Shown here: in pieces, positions 26,920-36,229 of the stretch
Numbering within the stretch: position 1 is the stretch's first letter
Layout: the number at the start of each line of letters is the position of its first letter
NCBI RefSeq assembly: GCF_051027545.1
Contig: NZ_CP194902.1
Span: 5,208,001 to 5,272,000 of the forward strand
Direction: 5' to 3'
Origin: Methylocaldum sp002005105
Lineage (GTDB): Bacteria; Pseudomonadota; Gammaproteobacteria; Methylococcales; Methylococcaceae
Length of the DNA stretch: 64,000 bases
Made by a program: the position numbers and the translations under genes
The notes under the pieces: generated by a model
Told to the model about the DNA's origin: nothing
Database searches by the model: none
What the model saw: only the letters and a program-made list of their open reading frames with translations

Positions 26920-28443
26920 TTAATCTAGCCGTAAAGGTATTTGCACCCGAATACGGGCGCCTTTTTTGTTCGGGCGGGGCTCCAAGGCTTCGACCTTGCC
27001 ATGATGACCGGAAACGCATTCGCTGACAATAGCCAATCCCATGCCCGTCCCCGCGATGCCGTCCTCTCGGGCAGCTTTTCCCTGAAAGAACGGCTCGAAA
27101 ACGTGTTTACGCTCGTCGGGCTCTATGCCCGGGCCGTCATCTTCTACTTCCAACTCCATATGGCCGCCGTTTTGGCGGAGCGTCACGCAGATCTCGCCGC
27201 CGACGGGCGAGTATTTAACTGCATTTGACAGCAGGTTATCAACAACGGTACGCAATTGATCCGGGTTGCCGTCGAGTTCGACCGGCCGCAACTGCTCGGT
27301 CAGCTCGATGGATTTGGTGCGCAAGCGAATCTGGTAATCGTCGATCAATTCTGAGACGAGCCTCGCCATATTGACCGTTTCCCGAAGCATGGCTCCCGGA
27401 CGAGCGTTGACTTGGCTGTAATTGATCAACTCGGCGATCAAGGTATCCAGCTTTTGCGTATTGCTGACCACGATCTGCGCGATCTCTCTTTGCTCGGTAT
27501 TGAGTTCCCCGACCACTTCGTCCGCCAACAGTTCGGTGCCTTCGTGGATGGTCGCCAACGGAGTCTTGATCTCGTGGGACACATGGCGGATGAATTGCTG
27601 TTTCGCCTCCTCGAGACCTCGCAGCCGGCTGCGCAGCCAATCCAGCCGTTCGCCCAGGTATTCCAAATCCTTGGGTCCGGTCACCTGGATCGGCCGAATG
27701 AAATCGCCGGCCCCGAGCTTGCGTATCGCATGGTCCATCTGGCGCACCGAGCGGATGATGAAAAACGTAACAAACGAAATTAAGACCACCGAAATAGGCA
27801 GCAGAACCGACGACTCCTGCAACATCCGGCGCTGAACCGCGGAGGACCTGCTCTCCAGATTGTCGACCTCGGAATCCACGATCCCCGAGAAACCGCGAGC
27901 GAGTTCCTTGGCCTTCAGATTGAGCGTCGAAAACATTTCATCTGTCTTTTCCATGCGCGCCTTTCTAGGCCGGTCACGCTGCTCGCGCGTCGCGCCGGAA
28001 CGGCGGGTGTCGACTTTTTCGGGCTTTGCCGTCGGCTCGATCGCCATGTTCGAAACATGCTGAAAGATGCCTCCCTCTTCTACCGAAAACCGCTGGAGCT
28101 GGGCGACCAACGCCGGCTCTTCGGTCAAGCTCAACAAATTGCTGATTACCTCGCCGAGGTCACGGTGAACCGTTTCGAGAGCGACGCGGCTCTCCGCGTC
28201 TTCTAAAATCAAGTACCGCTTGGCCTTGCGCTCGAAATCGGTGAGCCTCTCGCGCAACAACTCCTTTTTTTGGCTGATTTGAGCCACCCGATAAGCCGTT
28301 TTTTGAGAGGAAACCGCCAATTCCTTGACCGCCGTGACAGCGAACACCAAGGCGAGCACCAAGGGCAGTATCGCCATCGTAAAACCGACAAGAATCAGCT
28401 TCCTGAGCGATATCCTTCGCAGAATATTAAAGAAGATCAGCAT
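26920..28443 (-). CDS. glrK: Sensor histidine kinase GlrK
   Basis: 507 residues. Two membrane helices (LILVGFTMAILPLVLALVF near residue 16 and LLPISVVLISFVTFFIIRSV near residue 215) enclose a periplasmic sensor of about 170 residues, which includes an unusual charged stretch (TRREQ-type, residues about 150-170). A HAMP-like linker follows. The phospho-acceptor His is in RHVSHEIKTPLATIHEG. The ATP-binding N, G1 and G2 boxes are NLLSNAVKYSP, DDGPGI and GTGMGLAIV. It should phosphorylate the GlrR encoded two genes downstream. It starts 6 bp after the PRPP-synthetase-like gene. Confidence 0.9.
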   Translation of the reverse strand: MLIFFNILRRISLRKLILVGFTMAILPLVLALVFAVTAVKELAVSSQKTAYRVAQISQKKELLRERLTDFERKAKRYLILEDAESRVALETVHRDLGEVISNLLSLTEEPALVAQLQRFSVEEGGIFQHVSNMAIEPTAKPEKVDTRRSGATREQRDRPRKARMEKTDEMFSTLNLKAKELARGFSGIVDSEVDNLESRSSAVQRRMLQESSVLLPISVVLISFVTFFIIRSVRQMDHAIRKLGAGDFIRPIQVTGPKDLEYLGERLDWLRSRLRGLEEAKQQFIRHVSHEIKTPLATIHEGTELLADEVVGELNTEQREIAQIVVSNTQKLDTLIAELINYSQVNARPGAMLRETVNMARLVSELIDDYQIRLRTKSIELTEQLRPVELDGNPDQLRTVVDNLLSNAVKYSPVGGEICVTLRQNGGHMELEVEDDGPGIEPDERKHVFEPFFQGKAAREDGIAGTGMGLAIVSECVSGHHGKVEALEPRPNKKGARIRVQIPLRLD

Positions 28444-28449
28444 GGAGTC

Positions 28450-29343
28450 TTAGCTGGAATTCCGATTGTAGTCGAGTGCGTTTCTTAAGGTTTCCGCCAG
28501 GATCGGGGCCAAAAACACGACATTCGTGGAGTGAAGAATACTGTCGCTGCTGCCGATCTCGGAAACACCGCTACGTCGCAGCTTATCGACGGCATTCTCG
28601 ACGAATAACGGGTGCGTCACCAGCACATCGACGTTCTCGGCCCCCAGTGCGCGCAGCTTGGCAACGGCTTCGGTCAAGGTCGTGCCGGTGCTGGCCACGT
28701 CGTCAACCAGGACTACGCTTCGCCCCCTCACCTGAAAATCAGTCGTCTCGACCGACACTGCCCTGTCACCGAAACGTTGCTTGAAAGCGACGACAAAAGG
28801 AAGCCCGCAGCCTTTCGCGATGGCGCTTACCCATTGTTCCGATTCGGCATCCGGCCCCACCAGCAACGGCTTGTCTGACCGGTTCGCGAGATAACGCGCG
28901 AACAGCGGAGCCGCCGGTACGACAATCGGATTTCTCGCCGGAACCGCCTCTTCGAGCCGGCTGATACGGTGCAAATGAGGATCGACGGTCACGACATCAT
29001 CAAACAAGCCGGCAAGAAACTCCCCGATTATTTTTTGACTGACGATCTCACCCGGTTGAAAGGCACAATCCTGCCGCATATAACATAAATAGGGCGCTAT
29101 CAAAGACAGTCTGTTGACGCCTTGGTTCCGCAGAGCGCGAGCGACCAGGAGCAGCTCGACCAATTTGTCGTTGGGATCCTGGAGACTGCGAAATACGACG
29201 ACATGCTCGTCCTTTATCTCCGGCAAGGTCACCTTGCTTTCCCCGTCCGGAAAACGGTGGATGCCGACCTCGCCGTATCGGGCATCCAGAGCCTCCACCA
29301 CTGCCATGGCCTGAACGCGAGAATCGGAGAATCCTAAAATCAT
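28450..29343 (-). CDS. Ribose-phosphate pyrophosphokinase-like protein
   Basis: 297 residues of the PRPP synthetase fold, shorter than the housekeeping Prs of about 315. Two phosphoribosyltransferase-type halves are present. FPDGESKVTLP and FRSLQDPNDKLVELLLVARA match the ATP-binding half, and VVLVDDVASTGTTLTEA is the PRPP loop. Expected chemistry is transfer of pyrophosphate from ATP to ribose 5-phosphate, or a related reaction. Its partner is the phosphorylase gene ending 2 bp upstream, so I infer that it uses or replaces sugar phosphates released from nucleotides. ATG 29343 is chosen over TTG 29349. It is probably a second, specialised copy, since a housekeeping prs normally lies elsewhere. 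Confidence 0.8.
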   Translation of the reverse strand: MILGFSDSRVQAMAVVEALDARYGEVGIHRFPDGESKVTLPEIKDEHVVVFRSLQDPNDKLVELLLVARALRNQGVNRLSLIAPYLCYMRQDCAFQPGEIVSQKIIGEFLAGLFDDVVTVDPHLHRISRLEEAVPARNPIVVPAAPLFARYLANRSDKPLLVGPDAESEQWVSAIAKGCGLPFVVAFKQRFGDRAVSVETTDFQVRGRSVVLVDDVASTGTTLTEAVAKLRALGAENVDVLVTHPLFVENAVDKLRRSGVSEIGSSDSILHSTNVVFLAPILAETLRNALDYNRNSS

Positions 29344-29345
29344 GG

Positions 29346-30929
29346 TCAAAATTCCACGTAACCTTTAGGTATTTTATCGAACTCGCCCAACTCGTACCCC
29401 GTACGCTGACGGACGAAATCGCAAGCGAAATCGTAATTCGACGGAAACTCGGCATGAATCCGGTACAGCGCTTCGCCTTTTTCCACCTTGTCTCCCAGCT
29501 TCTTCAGCACGTCGACGCCAGCCCCTTTCGACATCGGCGCTCCGGCCAGTCGCGCGATACGAGCGAGAAAAAAGTTGTCGATATGAGTCACCGACCCCGC
29601 GCGTTCGGCGCAGACTTCATACGTTAGCTTGCCCAGCTCGAATTTTTGTTCTTGCACACCTTGTGCCACAACAATACGGTTCATCTTTTCCAAGGCTCGC
29701 CCCGACTCCAAAATTTCCCGAGCGATGGCATATCCCTGACCGCCGCGCACATCCGGGTCGAATTCGATAATACGCCCGGCCAATCGCAGGGACTTTTCCC
29801 TTAAATCGGTCGGAGCACGCGGGTCGTTCTCCAGCACCTGCATCACGTCGCGCACCTCCAGAACCGGCCCGATACCGTGGCCGACCGGTTGCCGGCCGTC
29901 GGTGATCATGACCTCCAAATAAAGTCCCAAGCGGTCGCCGACGTACTCGAAAAGTTTTCGCAATTGCATCGCATCGCGCATGTGCCGAACTTTGGCTGTC
30001 GGCCCGACCGGGATATCCAGCAACAGATGCGTCGCGCCGGCCGCGAGCTTCTTGGACAAAATCGAAGCCACCATCTGGCCTTGCGAATCGATGCCCAGCG
30101 GGCGCTCAACCGAAATCAGCATGTCGTCCACAGGCGCCAGGCGCGTCGTTCCGCCCCAGACCAGGCAGCCTCGCTCGATTCGAACCAACTTGTCCAAGGT
30201 CTCCGGCAAGAGATCGACTCGCGTCAAGACCTCCATGGTATCCGCCGTACCGGCCGGCGATGTAATGGCACGGCTCGAGGTTTTCGGGATCAGGGTGCCG
30301 TGTGCCGCCACGATGGGCACGACCAGCATGGATGTCCGGTTGCCGGGAATGCCGCCGATGCAATGCTTATCGGCGACCAAAGGCTCGTTCCAGTCGATCC
30401 TGCTCCCGGTCGACAGCATGGCCTTGGTCAAAAGAAGCACTTCGTCCCGATCCAGTCCGTTTTGTCCGGTCGCGACCAGAAAGGCCGCCATCTCCATTTT
30501 CGAATAACGGCGATTCGCGATGTCGCGCGTGATGGAAATGTAATCGTCGTAACTCAGCCGCTCTCCGCCGATCTTGCGGCGAACCGCATCCATGGATGCG
30601 GGCGGTTCCGCCTGCGCGACCCGAACGTCGTGCCCCTCCTCCGCGCACAGTTGACTGAAGGCTTGCTCGGAAAGGCCGAGTTCGTCGGGATTGACGATCT
30701 GGTCGTCGTCCACCACATTCAGTACGGCTTCGATTCGCTCGTTGTTGCAATAGACCACGATCTTGGCGAGCGCCTGGAAGCCTTCCGCACGGTAAACCGA
30801 ACACTCCCGGTGGAGATAGGCGACATTTTCCCGGTAGGTATCGATGGCGATGCGGCGCAGCTTGAGCCGATAGCTGATGTGATCGTTGCGGAGATCGGAT
30901 ACTTCGGAATCGGATGTTGTTTCGGTCAT
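29346..30929 (-). CDS. AMP-phosphorylase / thymidine-phosphorylase family enzyme
   Basis: 527 residues with an N-terminal extension of about 100 residues before the phosphorylase core, as in archaeal AMP phosphorylase and the bacterial 'putative thymidine phosphorylase' group. The phosphate and sugar binding region is KHCIGGIPGNRTSMLVVPIV, followed by IPKTSSRAITSPAGTADTME. These fit a nucleoside 5'-monophosphate phosphorylase, which would make ribose 1,5-bisphosphate from AMP, CMP or UMP. Whether this bacterial copy acts on nucleotides or on thymidine cannot be told from sequence. It heads the operon that continues with the PRPP-synthetase-like gene and glrK-qseG-glrR. Confidence 0.85.
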   Translation of the reverse strand: MTETTSDSEVSDLRNDHISYRLKLRRIAIDTYRENVAYLHRECSVYRAEGFQALAKIVVYCNNERIEAVLNVVDDDQIVNPDELGLSEQAFSQLCAEEGHDVRVAQAEPPASMDAVRRKIGGERLSYDDYISITRDIANRRYSKMEMAAFLVATGQNGLDRDEVLLLTKAMLSTGSRIDWNEPLVADKHCIGGIPGNRTSMLVVPIVAAHGTLIPKTSSRAITSPAGTADTMEVLTRVDLLPETLDKLVRIERGCLVWGGTTRLAPVDDMLISVERPLGIDSQGQMVASILSKKLAAGATHLLLDIPVGPTAKVRHMRDAMQLRKLFEYVGDRLGLYLEVMITDGRQPVGHGIGPVLEVRDVMQVLENDPRAPTDLREKSLRLAGRIIEFDPDVRGGQGYAIAREILESGRALEKMNRIVVAQGVQEQKFELGKLTYEVCAERAGSVTHIDNFFLARIARLAGAPMSKGAGVDVLKKLGDKVEKGEALYRIHAEFPSNYDFACDFVRQRTGYELGEFDKIPKGYVEF

Positions 30930-31068
30930 GGTTCCGCAATCGTTTTCGAAAAAACTCTAATTTTCCTCCAAGAAGGCGGATTGTTTACCACTGACACCGC
31001 CGAACCCTTAAAATAACACGTCATTTGTAATCAGTCGTTTCTCACGTCCATTTGCCGCTATTTCCGAC

Positions 31069-31812
31069 ATGCGCGCCGCTTTTTTCTACCCGATAACCTC
31101 GATCGCGGCGCTGGTCGCCTTTTGGCAGGCCGCGGCAATCGCCTTTGGAACGCCGCTGTTGCCGTCTCCCTTGGAGGTATCCGAAGTGCTTCTGTCCGAA
31201 GTCCGCTCCGGAGCGCTGCCCTACCATCTCGGCGTGACGCTGGCGCGGCTGGCCGTCAGTTTCGTCTTGGCCATGAGTATGGGGACTGCCTTGGGTATAC
31301 TGCTGGGCCGGCACGAAAAACTGGACCGTTTTTTCGACAGTTGGCTCGTGTTTTTTCTGAACATTCCGGCTCTGGTGATCATCATCCTGTGTTACGTCTG
31401 GTTCGGGCTGGTCGAGAGCGCCGCCATTGCCGCCGTGGTTATCAATAAGCTGCCCAATGTTGTCGTGACCGTGCGGGAAGGCGCACGGACGCTGGACCGG
31501 GATCTCCTGGAAATGGCCGAAGCGTATCGGTTCGGCCGATACAAAACGCTGCGCCACATCGTCTGGCCGCAGTTGTACCCGTTCTTCATCGCCGCCTCGC
31601 GGACCGGGCTCGCACTGATTTGGAAGATCATTCTGGTCGTGGAATTGCTCGGACGCAGCAACGGCATGGGTTTTCAACTGCACCTGTTCTTCCAGATGTT
31701 CAACGTCTCCGCCATCCTCGCCTACACCATCGCCTTCGTCGTCGTCATTCAACTGATCGAGATCGGCCTCCTCAAGCCTCTCGATCGCCATGCCCAACGG
31801 TGGCGCCGATGA
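31069..31812 (+). CDS. ABC transporter permease, nitrate/sulfonate/taurine type
   Basis: 247 residues with about six membrane helices. The cytoplasmic coupling loop EMAEAYRFGRYKTLRHIVWP matches the EAA motif of SsuC/TauC/NrtB permeases. It would form the membrane channel of an importer. The ATPase gene overlaps its stop codon (ATGA). No substrate-binding protein is encoded nearby, so the substrate is unknown and the partner may be elsewhere in the genome. The gene is divergent from the phosphorylase operon. Confidence 0.9.
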   Translation: MRAAFFYPITSIAALVAFWQAAAIAFGTPLLPSPLEVSEVLLSEVRSGALPYHLGVTLARLAVSFVLAMSMGTALGILLGRHEKLDRFFDSWLVFFLNIPALVIIILCYVWFGLVESAAIAAVVINKLPNVVVTVREGARTLDRDLLEMAEAYRFGRYKTLRHIVWPQLYPFFIAASRTGLALIWKIILVVELLGRSNGMGFQLHLFFQMFNVSAILAYTIAFVVVIQLIEIGLLKPLDRHAQRWRR

Positions 31813-32546
31813 CCGCGATTCAAATCGAGATAGTCAGAAAAACCTATCGGCCCAAAGGAGAAACGGGAGCACCCGCTATACTCCAGGATCTGTCCATCAT
31901 ACTCGGATCCGGCGAATTCGCCTGTCTCGTCGGCCCATCGGGCTGCGGCAAAACTACGCTACTAAATATAGCAGCCGGACTGGACCGGGATTATGAAGGC
32001 ACGGTCCGAATCGGAACCGAAACCGGAAAACCGCACATCGGTTATGTCTTTCAAAATCCGCGCCTCATTCCGTGGCGGACGGTGCGGGAAAACATCGAGC
32101 TGGCTCTTCCCAAAGAGGCCGATCCCGCCTATATCGATCATCTTTTCGACGTAGTCGGACTCGCCAACGCGCAGGATGTATACCCGGAACGGCTCTCGCT
32201 GGGCATGAGCCGCCGTGTGGCCCTGGTGCGGGCCTTCGCCGTCAATCCGGATCTCTTGCTCATGGACGAACCGTTCGTATCGCTCGATCCGCCCACGGCC
32301 CGCCGTGTCCGCGAACTGGTCGTAGCCCTCTGGCAAGAGCGTCCGCACACGGTCCTGTTCGTTACCCACGACTTGCGCGAAGCGATCGAACTGGCGGATC
32401 GGCTGATATTCCTGTCGTCGCGTCCGGCTTCGGTGATTGGCGACATTCCGGTAAACATCCCGCGCACGGAGCGAAGCGAGGCCGCGATCGAAACCTTTCG
32501 CCAGCGGCTTTACTCGGATTATCCGGTCATTCGGGAGCTGCTTTAA
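31809..32546 (+). CDS. ABC transporter ATP-binding protein, nitrate/sulfonate/taurine type
   Basis: 245 residues. Walker A is GPSGCGKTT, the Q-loop is VFQNPRLIPWRTV, Walker B is LLLMDEPFVSLD and the switch His is in FVTHDLREA. The signature motif reads LSLGMSRR, with Leu and Met where the classic LSGGQ has Gly and Gln. This variant occurs in part of the family and need not impair activity. It overlaps the permease gene by 4 bp, so the two are translationally coupled. It energises import of an unknown small anion or organic sulfonate. Confidence 0.9.
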   Translation: MTAIQIEIVRKTYRPKGETGAPAILQDLSIILGSGEFACLVGPSGCGKTTLLNIAAGLDRDYEGTVRIGTETGKPHIGYVFQNPRLIPWRTVRENIELALPKEADPAYIDHLFDVVGLANAQDVYPERLSLGMSRRVALVRAFAVNPDLLLMDEPFVSLDPPTARRVRELVVALWQERPHTVLFVTHDLREAIELADRLIFLSSRPASVIGDIPVNIPRTERSEAAIETFRQRLYSDYPVIRELL

Positions 32547-33072
32547 CCGCTCTTGTAGATACTGCCCATGGCGGCACACGTGCCACGCTAGTGCATTTTC
32601 CGATGTGGTATAGCGCCTTAGGCTATTGTAGGTCGGGAATCCTTTCCCGACGTTAACGGGTCGGCAAACGGACTAGCTAATGGAAACCGTGCAGCACCGA
32701 AATAGCGACTTTTCGAGTAATAGACCAAGAGCTCAAACACTCGGATCAGGTAGAGACCGCCCCCTGGACCGTTTGTCGAAAATCTCCCATCATCTGCGGA
32801 AATCAACCGGCTGAAATATATTGGAATGCTGGACGCGTAGGGCGGCAAGCTCCCTGAATTCGGCGTCGCTCTATCCGAGCTTCCCGAAATAGGCTACACG
32901 TCATGGTCGGCGGGTCGGGGCTATTTGCGGCGACCGACCGTGGGCGAAGGAATCGACCGCCTGACAGACTCGTACAATGTAAATTTCACATCTAAACGAT
33001 CGTCGTTCTGCCACGACCGTCATTACCCGGTGCGTTCCTGGCGGAGAAGGACATCGGCTGGGGGACAAAGCC
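32547..33072. other. Intergenic region with one REP-like palindrome
   Basis: The only feature I recognise in these 526 bp is a REP-like unit at 32628-32652 containing GTCGGGAATCCTTTCCCGAC, the paired-change variant of the family. The remainder shows no coding signal. Confidence 0.6.
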
Positions 33073-34089
33073 ATGAGAAAGCGTTTTTTTCTTCCCGATG
33101 CTGCGACGAAGCAGGAGTTCGGATGTCTTCTTTTCGCCTTTGCCCCGGTCGGGGTTTTGCTGACGGCTATCGTAGTATTCGAATTGGGCGGGTTCGGACT
33201 GTCGACGATCCCCGGCAAGTTGGCCCATCAGATTTCAGCGTTCGACCGCAGCATCGTTATGGAATTGTCCGAGCTGCGCGCACGAACGGTGTGGCTGACG
33301 GCTGTTATTGTCTATTACGCCATTGCAGTAGCCGTGATGATCGTCAGCATTCATACGATTCGCCTCAACCTGAGTCGTCAATGCTTCAGGTATTTCGGTG
33401 CAATCATAGGTCTCCTCGGAATCCTGTCCGTCGCCTACTTCGTTTTCGGTGCTCTCCGCGAAAACGGTGTGACCGCGATTTTTCGACTGACCTACGGGGT
33501 ACTCGAAGCGTCAGGCTATTTTTCCCCCTTGCAGCTCGCAGTTATTCTCGGACTGGTAAGCGTGGTCAATCTGATCGCGACCGTGGTGCCTTTCGCGATC
33601 ATTCTGGCCGGAAGCAGTTCGATGGCTCCGTTCGAGGAACTGCCTCCGGATGAAGTCCTGCATTTTATCGAAGCGCGTTTTAGCCACCTAAAAAACGCGG
33701 TCAATTTGGGTTCTGCGATGCTGTTGATCGGCGTCTTGCATATGCTCGCCTGGCTGCGGTGGCCGGTGGTCTTCTTGGGGCAGGGAAAACTGACCGAGGA
33801 ATTCGTCAGTTGGTCGCTGACTTTGAGCATGTACTGGGGTGCGGTCTTTTCCCTGATGGTCATCGCCTTGTATATCCCCTGCACTTTGGCCTTATACGCG
33901 CGCGCCAAGCGCGAGTTCAATCGAAACTTTCCCACATCCGAACATCCGGAGCTGTGGAGTTATCTCCAGACTTTCGGTATATCGCGAGAACCCATGCGTC
34001 AATTACCCCAGGTAATCGCTATGTTGGCACCGTTTATCGGCGGCTCCTTAGGTGCTTCACTGGCGAATTTGGGGGGAGTGTCCGGGTAA
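33073..34089 (+). CDS. Membrane protein of unknown function
   Basis: 338 residues. I do not recognise the family. About six hydrophobic segments are visible: LLFAFAPVGVLLTAIVVFEL, TVWLTAVIVYYAIAVAVMIV, FGAIIGLLGILSVAYFVFGA, LAVILGLVSVVNLIATVVPF, AMLLIGVLHMLAWL and LSMYWGAVFSLMVIALYIPC. A short C-terminal soluble part follows, ending in a small glycine-rich hydrophobic segment. The ATG is preceded by GGGGGAC, an acceptable ribosome site. It is the last chromosomal-type gene before the defence island and faces it tail to tail. Codon use looks like its left-hand neighbours. Confidence 0.7.
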   Translation: MRKRFFLPDAATKQEFGCLLFAFAPVGVLLTAIVVFELGGFGLSTIPGKLAHQISAFDRSIVMELSELRARTVWLTAVIVYYAIAVAVMIVSIHTIRLNLSRQCFRYFGAIIGLLGILSVAYFVFGALRENGVTAIFRLTYGVLEASGYFSPLQLAVILGLVSVVNLIATVVPFAIILAGSSSMAPFEELPPDEVLHFIEARFSHLKNAVNLGSAMLLIGVLHMLAWLRWPVVFLGQGKLTEEFVSWSLTLSMYWGAVFSLMVIALYIPCTLALYARAKREFNRNFPTSEHPELWSYLQTFGISREPMRQLPQVIAMLAPFIGGSLGASLANLGGVSG

Positions 34090-34489
34090 CGGAGCACGCA
34101 GAATCGACACCGCGCTTATGCTCGGATTTTCCAATCCAGCCAAATACGGGATCTCTGACGGCATCGCATAACAATTAGTCTTGGTTCAAGCGTTCCCTGC
34201 CGAACGTCTCCGGACAACAAAAAACCCGCCAAGCCTTGCAACTCGCGGGTTCCTCGAATTTTGCCGAACTTCTCCGGTCTTTCAATCTTTCAATTGGGGG
34301 AGATGCCGTCTAATTGGCTCATATCTCATTGATATATCTCTGCGAAAAAAAAGTGATTCGAATTTATGCCCCCGTAGGTACCCCCATATTCTTAGGCCTG
34401 CTCGCTCCTTAAGCAAGGAACATTGACTACAGAGCCATGCACTCTGCCACCGTTTGGTGTTTGGAAACATTTCGTTATAAGGTCACCAC
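34090..34489. other. Left edge of the defence island
   Basis: This 400-bp gene-free stretch contains, near 34200-34290, a sequence strongly similar to the region just downstream of tRNA-Ser at 45873-45960. It includes a 25-nt identical core (34213-34237) and a terminator-like hairpin. Further right, near 34365-34400, is a run of the type GCCCCCGTAGGTACCCCCAT, which resembles sequence often seen beside attachment sites of P4-type integrases. No integrase gene is present. Confidence 0.5.
34213..34250 (-). terminator. Terminator-like hairpin at the island's left edge
   Basis: Read on the minus strand, AACCCGC and GCGGGTT can pair around a 15-nt loop and are followed by a run of T. It lies about 240 bp beyond the stop of the caspase-like gene and could end the defence transcript. 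The same hairpin recurs downstream of tRNA-Ser. Confidence 0.6.
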
Positions 34490-36208
34490 CTATGCGAGCT
34501 TGTAAAAATTGACAGATGAATCACCAGTTAAAACAACTAAAGTGTCAGACTCGATAAATTGAATACCATTTATAGATTTCCCTTGCCCAGCACTCGTATC
34601 CAGGGTTTGAAAGACTTGACCGTCACGTGTATCAATTAAATAGACTAAACCTTCACTGCTACCAACAGCGAGGATTGGCAGTTTTTTTGAGCACGCACAG
34701 AAAAGCAGGTCATTTTCCATTAGATTTCGTGACAATATATCCCATTCATCGTCCCTAAGTAACATAGGGTCAAATAGGAACTTGTGGATAATTTCATCCG
34801 GAGCTACATTGACGAGCGAGGCACGACGTGCAGAGGGTGTTTGTACATAGTCATTAAGAGATATTTCCTTTGGTAAATTCCTATTAGACGAGTCACGAAT
34901 TTCGACCTTCCCACTTCCGTAAACACAAGCCACTTGAGCACCGTCTCCAAGCAGAGTCATACTATAAAGATGGTGGGTAATGGATGTGCCCAATCGAATT
35001 AATCTCGGTTTCGTTTGAAGATTCTGAATTTCGACGATCTGCCCCCCGCTCCCTCCAAACCACACCCTATCATCATTGATAAATTGCGCACAATAATAAG
35101 ACGTATGATGGTGAGGTCCTTCACGGTATAGGCATTTACCGCTACTTGAGAGAACTGCAAAGGAATTAATCCCATACACAGCGAACATAGACTTGTTTGG
35201 AGATACACGTATACCAAAAGGATCTCGGCAATCCGCCTTTCCGCTCGCGTTTTCGCTGATTAGCCTTCCTTGATCAATCAAGTGAAAGTTCGAGTCTTTG
35301 TCCAATACTGCTATACACTCATCAGATATTGCAGCTATCCCCGCGATTTCTTGGTGATGAGTGTAAAAAGGCTTTTGCACATAAGAAGTAAAGTAATAGA
35401 CGAGTGAACTGGAGCTGCATATAAAAGCCGCTGAGTTAGATACATCTAACGCTGATCCTCGCACGCCAATGCTTTCGGGCACAGTAAAATTCTGCATTAG
35501 CAGGCACTTTGGTAAATCAGAGAATTTGAGCGATGTGTTTAGACTTGAGTAATACCAGGGGCGTTGCCCCTGTCTACTATCTTGCATAACCATCTTACCG
35601 ACTTGCTTAATCGCATCCTCCACAGATAAGCCATGCTGTATTACTGAGTTGCAGAAGTGCTCACAGAAAAGGCTATGTTGCCCCTTACCATCAAGTGCTT
35701 TCTCGCCTGCACTCGTGGAGTAAGCGATAAGGAGATCATTATAGGAGGACTCCTCGGAGCGCATTTCATCTAACTCAGGCGCGATCGCATTCCAATCCAG
35801 CCGGATTGATTTGTCTACACTGCTACGGCATGCATCTATGATCAGTAATTTTGGTCCGCTATTAGCTTTAACTGCAGACAGCAGCCTTGTAATAGGGATA
35901 CCGTAGTGCCTCAGACGTCCAGTAGCTATTGGTAGAGGGAAATCGCGAGGAAGAACGTACCCAGCTCCATTCTTTTCGATGCCATGCCCCGCAAAAAAAA
36001 TGAGGGTGAAGCATCTTTGTTGGTCAATTTGCTTAGTGAAATCTTCGAGGGCGTTTTCTATATCCGCACCGCTGGCATTTTCAAGCGTCATACACCGAAA
36101 CCCACGCGACTGCAGAATCTCTGTAACTAACCGTGCGTCATTTACTGGATTATTTAGGGGAGCACCCTCATAGTCCGAAATACCTATAATTAACGCTCTT
36201 CTTTCCAT
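34490..36208 (-). CDS. Caspase-like protease with C-terminal beta-propeller-like region
   Basis: 572 residues. The peptidase C14 domain covers about residues 1-240: RRALIIGISDYEGAPLNNPV at the start, catalytic His75 in FFAGHGIE and catalytic Cys127 in IIDACRSS. After a linker, residues of about 250-572 show repeated short strands with WD/propeller-like endings (VEIRDSSN, VYLIDTRDGQVFQTL, VNFYKLA). Bacterial caspase-like proteins are often execution factors in abortive defence or programmed death, with the propeller sensing a partner. Base composition is much richer in A and T than any neighbour, a sign of transfer. It begins 21 bp downstream of hsdM, so it is likely read from the same transcript. 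A specific target cannot be inferred. Confidence 0.88.
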   Translation of the reverse strand: MERRALIIGISDYEGAPLNNPVNDARLVTEILQSRGFRCMTLENASGADIENALEDFTKQIDQQRCFTLIFFAGHGIEKNGAGYVLPRDFPLPIATGRLRHYGIPITRLLSAVKANSGPKLLIIDACRSSVDKSIRLDWNAIAPELDEMRSEESSYNDLLIAYSTSAGEKALDGKGQHSLFCEHFCNSVIQHGLSVEDAIKQVGKMVMQDSRQGQRPWYYSSLNTSLKFSDLPKCLLMQNFTVPESIGVRGSALDVSNSAAFICSSSSLVYYFTSYVQKPFYTHHQEIAGIAAISDECIAVLDKDSNFHLIDQGRLISENASGKADCRDPFGIRVSPNKSMFAVYGINSFAVLSSSGKCLYREGPHHHTSYYCAQFINDDRVWFGGSGGQIVEIQNLQTKPRLIRLGTSITHHLYSMTLLGDGAQVACVYGSGKVEIRDSSNRNLPKEISLNDYVQTPSARRASLVNVAPDEIIHKFLFDPMLLRDDEWDILSRNLMENDLLFCACSKKLPILAVGSSEGLVYLIDTRDGQVFQTLDTSAGQGKSINGIQFIESDTLVVLTGDSSVNFYKLA

Positions 36209-36229
36209 GGTCTATTAATCCGCATAACG

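Noticed and set aside
34360..34480. A remnant integrase or tRNA fragment at the island's left edge
   Set aside because: No integrase reading frame and no tRNA arm could be traced; only att-like sequence flavour remains, so I mention it as a hint only.
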